The notes below the pieces were generated by a model. It did no database searches and was not told the DNA's origin. It was given only the letters and a program-made list of their open reading frames with translations. Below, in pieces: positions 12,136 to 15,642 of a DNA stretch of 15,642 bases. The stretch spans positions 1 through 15,642 of the forward strand of contig UQDG01000036.1 in assembly GCA_900539695.1 (NCBI GenBank), written 5' to 3'. How positions within the stretch are numbered: position 1 is the first letter of the stretch; the number at the start of each line of letters is the position of its first letter. The position numbers and the translations under genes are program-made. This DNA comes from an uncultured Oscillospiraceae bacterium (GTDB lineage: Bacteria; Bacillota; Clostridia; Oscillospirales; Ruminococcaceae).

Positions 12136-12852
12136 TTACAAAACCTTCGACAAAAACGCCTTCAACCGCTCGTTTTCCGGGTTGGCAAAAAACTCCTTCG
12201 GCGGTTTGTCGACCTTAACGACGCCTTCGTCAATAAAAATCACACGGCTCGCCACCTCGCGGGCAAACCCCATCTCGTGGGTCACGCACACCATCGTCAT
12301 GCCGCTGCGGGCCAGTTCCTTCATCAGCTCCAGCACCTCGCCCACCATCTCGGGGTCAAGGGCCGAGGTCGGCTCGTCGAACAGCAGCACGTCGGGGTTC
12401 ATGGCCAGCGCACGCACAATGGCAATGCGCTGCTTCTGCCCGCCGGAAAGCATGTTCGGGTAGGTGTCGGCCTTGTCGGCCAGGCCGATGCGCTCCAGCA
12501 GCTCCATCGCCTTGGCGTCAGCTTCGGCCTGCTTCATCAGGCCCAGCTTGACCGGGGCCAGCGTGATGTTCTTTTTCACCGTCAGGTGGGGGAACAGGTT
12601 GAAATGCTGGAACACCATGCCCATCTTCTGGCGCACATGGTCAATGTCGTGGTCGGTCACAGCCTTGCCGTTGAAGATGACCTCGCCGCCGTCCGGCTCT
12701 TCCAGCCGGTTCAGGCAGCGCAGGAACGTGGATTTGCCGCAGCCGGAGGGGCCGACCAGCACCACGCAGTCGCCTTTGTCAATGGTCAGGTCTACGCCTT
12801 TCAGCACCTGCAGACCGCCGTAATTCTTTTTCAGTCCTTTAACGTCGATCAC
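12136..12852 (-). CDS. polar amino-acid ABC transporter, ATP-binding protein
   Basis: A 238-residue GlnQ/HisP-type ATPase that powers the importer. Walker [10 protein letters not shown] is at 34-42, the Q-loop glutamine at 82, the signature LSGGQKQR at 135-142, Walker B VLLFDE at 155-160 followed by PTSALD, and the switch histidine H192. The start is a GTG at 12852 preceded by GAGGAGG; an upstream frame extension has no ribosome site and overlaps the permease gene heavily. With this start it overlaps the permease by 14 bases in another frame, which suggests translational coupling. Last gene of the operon. Confidence 0.95.
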   Translation of the reverse strand: MIDVKGLKKNYGGLQVLKGVDLTIDKGDCVVLVGPSGCGKSTFLRCLNRLEEPDGGEVIFNGKAVTDHDIDHVRQKMGMVFQHFNLFPHLTVKKNITLAPVKLGLMKQAEADAKAMELLERIGLADKADTYPNMLSGGQKQRIAIVRALAMNPDVLLFDEPTSALDPEMVGEVLELMKELARSGMTMVCVTHEMGFAREVASRVIFIDEGVVKVDKPPKEFFANPENERLKAFLSKVL

Positions 12853-13606
12853 TTTGTGCCAGCCTCCTCTCAAATTTTGCCAGCAGCGCGCTGAACAGCA
12901 TGACCAGCACCAGATAGATGGCGGCAACGCCCAGCAGCGGGAACATGGCTTCGTAGGTACGGTTCATAACGCCCTGGGCCGCATACAGCAGCTCCTTGCC
13001 GCCGATGACCGTGATCAGCGAGGAATCCTTCAGCAGCATGATGAACTCGTTGCCCAAAGCCGGCAAAATGGACCGGATTGCCTGGGGAATGATGATCTCA
13101 AACATCGTGGTCATGTAATTCAGGCCCAGGCTGCGCCCGGCTTCCATCTGGCCGGGGTCCACCGCCATCAGGCCGCCGCGGATGATCTCCGACACATACG
13201 CGCCGGAGTTGATGCCCAGCGCCAGTGCGCCGACCATGGTAAAGTTGCGGCTGCTGGCAAAGATGACCATGCTCATGATGAGCAGCTGCACCATCATAGG
13301 CGTGCCGCGGATGACCGTGACATACACCTGGCACACGGCGTTCAGCACACCCAGGATCGGGTTGCGGTGGTGGGGTTTCTGCTGGGCATGGCCCACGCGG
13401 ACCATAGCCACGATGGCGCCCAGCACAACGCCCAGTACCAGCGCAATGGCTGTTACCAACAGCGTGGTACCCACGCCCTTAAAATACTGCTGCCAGCGGT
13501 CAGAATACAAAAACGCCTGGTAGAATTTCACAAAGAAATCCTGTCCAAAGTTCAGCTTATCGCCGTTTTTTGCCATTTCTGAAAGCATTTCAAACTGTGC
13601 TTCCAT
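12839..13606 (-). CDS. polar amino-acid ABC transporter, permease
   Basis: A 255-residue HisM/GlnP-type inner-membrane permease. A roughly 40-residue polar N-terminus is followed by about five membrane helices (for example [20 protein letters not shown] and the C-terminal [19 protein letters not shown]). The EAA loop, which contacts the ATPase, reads [10 protein letters not shown] with a downstream [15 protein letters not shown] is the usual permease motif before it. Only one permease gene is present, so a homodimer is expected. The ribosome site (AAAGG, 11 bases before ATG) is weak. A terminator-like hairpin separates it from the upstream binding-protein gene. Confidence 0.93.
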   Translation of the reverse strand: MEAQFEMLSEMAKNGDKLNFGQDFFVKFYQAFLYSDRWQQYFKGVGTTLLVTAIALVLGVVLGAIVAMVRVGHAQQKPHHRNPILGVLNAVCQVYVTVIRGTPMMVQLLIMSMVIFASSRNFTMVGALALGINSGAYVSEIIRGGLMAVDPGQMEAGRSLGLNYMTTMFEIIIPQAIRSILPALGNEFIMLLKDSSLITVIGGKELLYAAQGVMNRTYEAMFPLLGVAAIYLVLVMLFSALLAKFERRLAQSDRR

Positions 13607-13660
13607 CGCACCACAACCTTTCCCGGCCGCGCCGGTGATCTTTTACGGGTTCCTAACAAA

Positions 13661-13690
13661 CAAAAGGCGCGCCGGTGCTCCCGGCGTGCC
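13661..13690 (-). terminator. attenuating terminator between binding-protein and permease genes
   Basis: On the minus strand GGCACGCCGG-GAGCA-CCGGCGCGCC (one mismatch) is followed by TTTTG. It lies after the lipoprotein gene and before the permease gene and would reduce expression of the membrane parts, a common arrangement in such operons. Confidence 0.8.
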
Positions 13691-13732
13691 CTGCCTCGGA
13701 CAGTAGGTGTTCAAACGCCCCTACGTCAGATT

Positions 13733-14587
13733 TTACTCTGCCTTGATGTATTTGTCAACGATGCTCTGCAGGGTGCCGTCAGCCTGCAGCTCTTCCAGGG
13801 CGCCGTTGATGGCGTTCAGCAGCTCGGTGTTGCCCTTGGCCACGCCGATGGCGTAATCTTCCTGGGCATAAGCGGTATCCAGGATCTTCAGGCCGGGGTT
13901 GGCAGCCACGAACTCCTTGGCGGGGGCGTTGTCGATAACAACAGCGTCGACCTGGCCGTTGTTCAGGGCCTGCACAGCGGTCAGACCGTCATCGTAAGCA
14001 ACGACGCTGTCCTCGCCGAAGTCGTCGGTGCAGTAGATGTAACCGGTGGTGCCGCGCTGGGTGCCGATGATCTTGCCGGCCAGATCGTCAACGGAAGCAA
14101 TGTCAGAATCCTCGGGCACGATGATGGACTGGATGCCCTCGGCGTAGGTGTCGGAGAAGTCCATGACCTTTTGGCGCTCGTCGGTAACGGTAACGCCGGC
14201 CATGACCATGTCGCTCTTGCCGCTCTGGGTAGCCAGCAGGGCCGCGTCGAAGTCCATGTCGTCGACCTGCAGCTCCAGGCCCAGCTTTTCAGCAATGGCG
14301 CCGGCGACCTCAATGTCGATACCCTCGAGATCACCACTGTCGGTGGTCATCTCATACGGGGGGAAAGCGGCGTTGGTGGACATGGTCAGTTTGCCGGCGT
14401 TGACGGTGGTCACTTCGCCGGCGGCCTCGTCGGTAGTTTCCTCAGCAGCAGCCTCGCTGGTCTCCTCGGAAGAAGCAGCCTCGCTGGAGGCAGCCTCAGA
14501 AGAAGCAGCAGAGGAAGCGGAGCCGCCGCAGGCGGCCAGGCTGAGCACCATAGCGGTGCCCATCAAAAGAGCAGTCAGTTTTTTCAT
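13733..14587 (-). CDS. polar amino-acid ABC transporter, substrate-binding lipoprotein
   Basis: A 284-residue family-3 solute-binding lipoprotein. A signal peptide ends in the lipobox L-A-A-C20, so the mature protein is anchored by lipid to the outer face of the membrane. A Ser/Ala/Glu-rich linker (about 22-60) of short repeats joins it to the binding domain, which begins L-T-M-S-T-N-A-A-F-P-P-Y-E. G-I-D-I-E-V-A and V-T-D-E-R-Q-K-V-M-D-F-S are typical; the Arg in the latter binds the amino-acid carboxylate. Exact substrate (polar, cationic or sulphur amino acid) is not readable. The start follows GAGGG with eight bases between. It is first in the operon, with permease and ATPase after it. Confidence 0.95.
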   Translation of the reverse strand: MKKLTALLMGTAMVLSLAACGGSASSAASSEAASSEAASSEETSEAAAEETTDEAAGEVTTVNAGKLTMSTNAAFPPYEMTTDSGDLEGIDIEVAGAIAEKLGLELQVDDMDFDAALLATQSGKSDMVMAGVTVTDERQKVMDFSDTYAEGIQSIIVPEDSDIASVDDLAGKIIGTQRGTTGYIYCTDDFGEDSVVAYDDGLTAVQALNNGQVDAVVIDNAPAKEFVAANPGLKILDTAYAQEDYAIGVAKGNTELLNAINGALEELQADGTLQSIVDKYIKAE

Positions 14588-14635
14588 GGTATATTCCCTC
14601 GAATCTTATTCAATAAATTCCCAAGCCCTCACTTG

Positions 14636-14668
14636 GTATGCATACAGTATAGTTGCATAAATATGTAA
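14636..14668. promoter_or_regulatory. two dyads over the ABC promoter (possible operators)
   Basis: TTGCAT-AAAT-ATGTAA (14653-14668, five of six arm positions pair) fills most of the -35/-10 spacer, and GTATGCATAC (14636-14645, perfect) covers the start point. Both share the TGCAT core. Placement fits repression by an amino-acid-responsive regulator, but no specific family is assigned. Confidence 0.45.
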
Positions 14669-14674
14669 AGTCAA
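14646..14674 (-). promoter_or_regulatory. sigma-A promoter of the amino-acid ABC operon
   Basis: On the minus strand TTGACT (14669-14674), a 17-nt spacer and TATACT (14646-14651), a strong vegetative promoter about 60 bases upstream of the lipoprotein start codon. Confidence 0.85.
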
Positions 14675-14781
14675 TGTATAAAATCAAATTTTGGCACATT
14701 ACTGCCGCCCGCGCCCCCCGCGCCCCCACTTTTTGTGCAATTTAGCAGAGAGGATGCCTCCAAATTCTCAAAATTTTCCTC

Positions 14782-14810
14782 TTGACTTCCCCCAAATCTT
14801 GTGCTATAAA
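14782..14810 (+). promoter_or_regulatory. sigma-A promoter of thrS
   Basis: TTGACT (14782-14787), a 17-nt spacer and TATAAA (14805-14810) with TGC before it as an extended -10. It drives the T-box leader. Confidence 0.85.
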
Positions 14811-14829
14811 TAAACTATCTTCATCCTGA

Positions 14830-15084
14830 CAAAGCCATGAGGCAGACAAACGGAACGCACCCCAGCCACACAAGAGAGAACCGCCGCGGCAGACCCGCGT
14901 GGTGCAAGCGGTTTTGTGCGCAGCTGCGTTCTTACCACTGCCGAGCGCGGGGGCGAACCTCCGCCGGGTACGGCCCGTTACAGCCGGCACGAGCGGCGCT
15001 TACCTTATATAGAAGCGCAATCTGGGTGGAACCGTGGAGCTGCATGCTTCATCCCTTTTGTAAGCGAGGGATGGAGCATTTTTT
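14830..15084 (+). promoter_or_regulatory. T-box riboswitch, tRNA-Thr specific
   Basis: Stem I can be drawn from the sequence: GGCAG (14841-14845) pairs with CTGCC (14938-14942), GAACGCA (14853-14859) with TGCGTTC (14925-14931), and the distal stem has a GAGAG bulge. An ATGA/GA K-turn-like motif lies at the base. The 3' side of the internal loop between the first two helices reads TTACCA, so the specifier is ACC (Thr). The T-box proper is AATCTGGGTGGAACCGTG at 15019-15036; its variable base A would pair with a U discriminator base of tRNA-Thr. The antiterminator forms from GGG and GTGGAGC pairing with GCTTCATCCC around the bulge TGGAACC. Uncharged tRNA-Thr should stabilise it and allow thrS transcription. 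Confidence 0.95.
15044..15084 (+). terminator. T-box regulated terminator before thrS
   Basis: TGCTTCATCCCT (15045-15056) pairs with AGGGATGGAGCA (15067-15078) with one G-T pair and is followed by six T. Its 5' arm contains the GCTTCATCCC that the antiterminator needs, so the two folds exclude each other. Confidence 0.92.
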
Positions 15085-15122
15085 ATTGCATTTTTGTGCA
15101 ATTGCAAAAGGAGCGTACAATC

Positions 15123-15642
15123 ATGAAGATCATCTACAAAGACGGTACCGTCGCCGAGTGCCCGCAGGACCAGGAGCTGCATGTCCTGCGCCACACCGCT
15201 GCCCATGTCATGGCCCAGGCCATCAAGCGCCTGTACCCCCAGGCTGACTTTGCCTTTGGTCCCGCCACCGAGAACGGCTTCTACTACGACGTCGACCTCG
15301 GCGACACCAAGCTGACCGACGAGGACCTGGCCGCCATCGAGAAAGAGATGAAGAAGATCTGCAAAGAGAATCTTCCCATCAAGCCCTTCATCCTGCCCCG
15401 CGCCGAAGCCGTCAAGCTGATGGAAGATCGCCAGGAGCACTACAAGATCGAGCATATGGCTGACCTGGCCGAGGAGACCGAGTTCAGCTTCTACCAGCAG
15501 GGCGAGTACGTGGACATGTGCATCGGACCCCACCTGACCTACACCAAGGCCCTGAAAGCCTTCAAGATCACCCAGCAGTCCGGCGCTTACTGGAAGAACG
15601 ACAAAGAGAACAAGATGCTGACCCGCATCAACGGCGTGGCTT
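15123..15642 (+). CDS. thrS: threonyl-tRNA synthetase, N-terminal part (runs off the window)
   Basis: The first 173 residues of ThrRS. The editing domain, which removes serine mis-attached to tRNA-Thr, is recognisable from H24-T-A-A-H28 and C133-I-G-P-H137, together the HxxxH plus CxxxH zinc-type site. Only about 22 residues precede the first motif, whereas most bacterial ThrRS have a TGS domain of about 60 residues there; M-K-I-I-Y-K-D-G-T looks like the first strand of TGS and then the domain is missing. The start is supported by AAAAGGAG nine bases before the ATG. Expression is under the T-box leader directly upstream. The catalytic and anticodon-binding domains lie outside the window. Confidence 0.95.
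   Translation, partial: MKIIYKDGTVAECPQDQELHVLRHTAAHVMAQAIKRLYPQADFAFGPATENGFYYDVDLGDTKLTDEDLAAIEKEMKKICKENLPIKPFILPRAEAVKLMEDRQEHYKIEHMADLAEETEFSFYQQGEYVDMCIGPHLTYTKALKAFKITQQSGAYWKNDKENKMLTRINGVA

Overview
The window looks like chromosomal DNA of a GC-rich, low-oxygen gut Firmicute of the Oscillospiraceae/Ruminococcaceae, most like the Faecalibacterium-Subdoligranulum-Gemmiger group. This rests on Firmicute-style AGGAGG ribosome sites, sigma-A promoters, a threonine T-box leader, a SpoIIQ-like sporulation peptidase, a two-gene PTS core and the style of the palindromic intergenic repeats. The genus is an inference; no rRNA or marker comparison was possible.

Layout. (1) 1-3196, plus strand: a metal-efflux operon with an SmtB/CzrA-type ArsR repressor, a 71-residue free-standing HMA metal-binding protein and a 629-residue CadA/ZntA-type P-type ATPase without its own N-terminal metal-binding domain. 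The intergenic gaps are filled with repeats: two direct copies of a 172-bp MITE-like element around arsR and a head-to-head REP-like pair before the ATPase gene. (2) 3106-6122: a visibly more AT-rich, decayed mobile element bounded by imperfect inverted repeats. It holds the C-terminal remnant of a large serine recombinase, a cluster of strong dyads, and a compact minus-strand operon: a HicB-like/DinB-like protein, an HEXXH protein and a small MobC-like ribbon-helix-helix protein. A good promoter with a palindrome at its start site drives it. (3) 6198-8690, minus strand: a SpoIIQ-like M23 protein with a sigma-G/F-type promoter, a Gfo/Idh/MocA oxidoreductase and a gamma-carbonic-anhydrase-like protein whose C-terminal codons come from a MITE fragment. 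(4) 8685-12022, plus strand: a HAD phosphatase with a complete MITE in its leader, then ptsH-ptsI. (5) 12078-14674, minus strand: a polar amino-acid ABC importer (binding lipoprotein, permease, ATPase). (6) 14782-15642, plus strand: the thrS T-box leader with a readable ACC specifier, and the first 173 codons of thrS.

How the parts work together: metal sensing (ArsR) should control chaperone-like HMA binding and export by the ATPase; HPr and Enzyme I form the PEP-dependent phosphorelay for sugar uptake; the ABC cassette is a self-contained importer in which a hairpin after the lipoprotein gene should favour excess binding protein; thrS is controlled by uncharged tRNA-Thr. The most unusual signals are regulatory: divergent promoters that share a single palindromic -35 hexamer, an inverted repeat placed so that only read-through transcripts could hide the spoIIQ-like start codon, MITE copies at a transcription start and inside a coding tail, and an HPr that appears to lack the regulatory serine.
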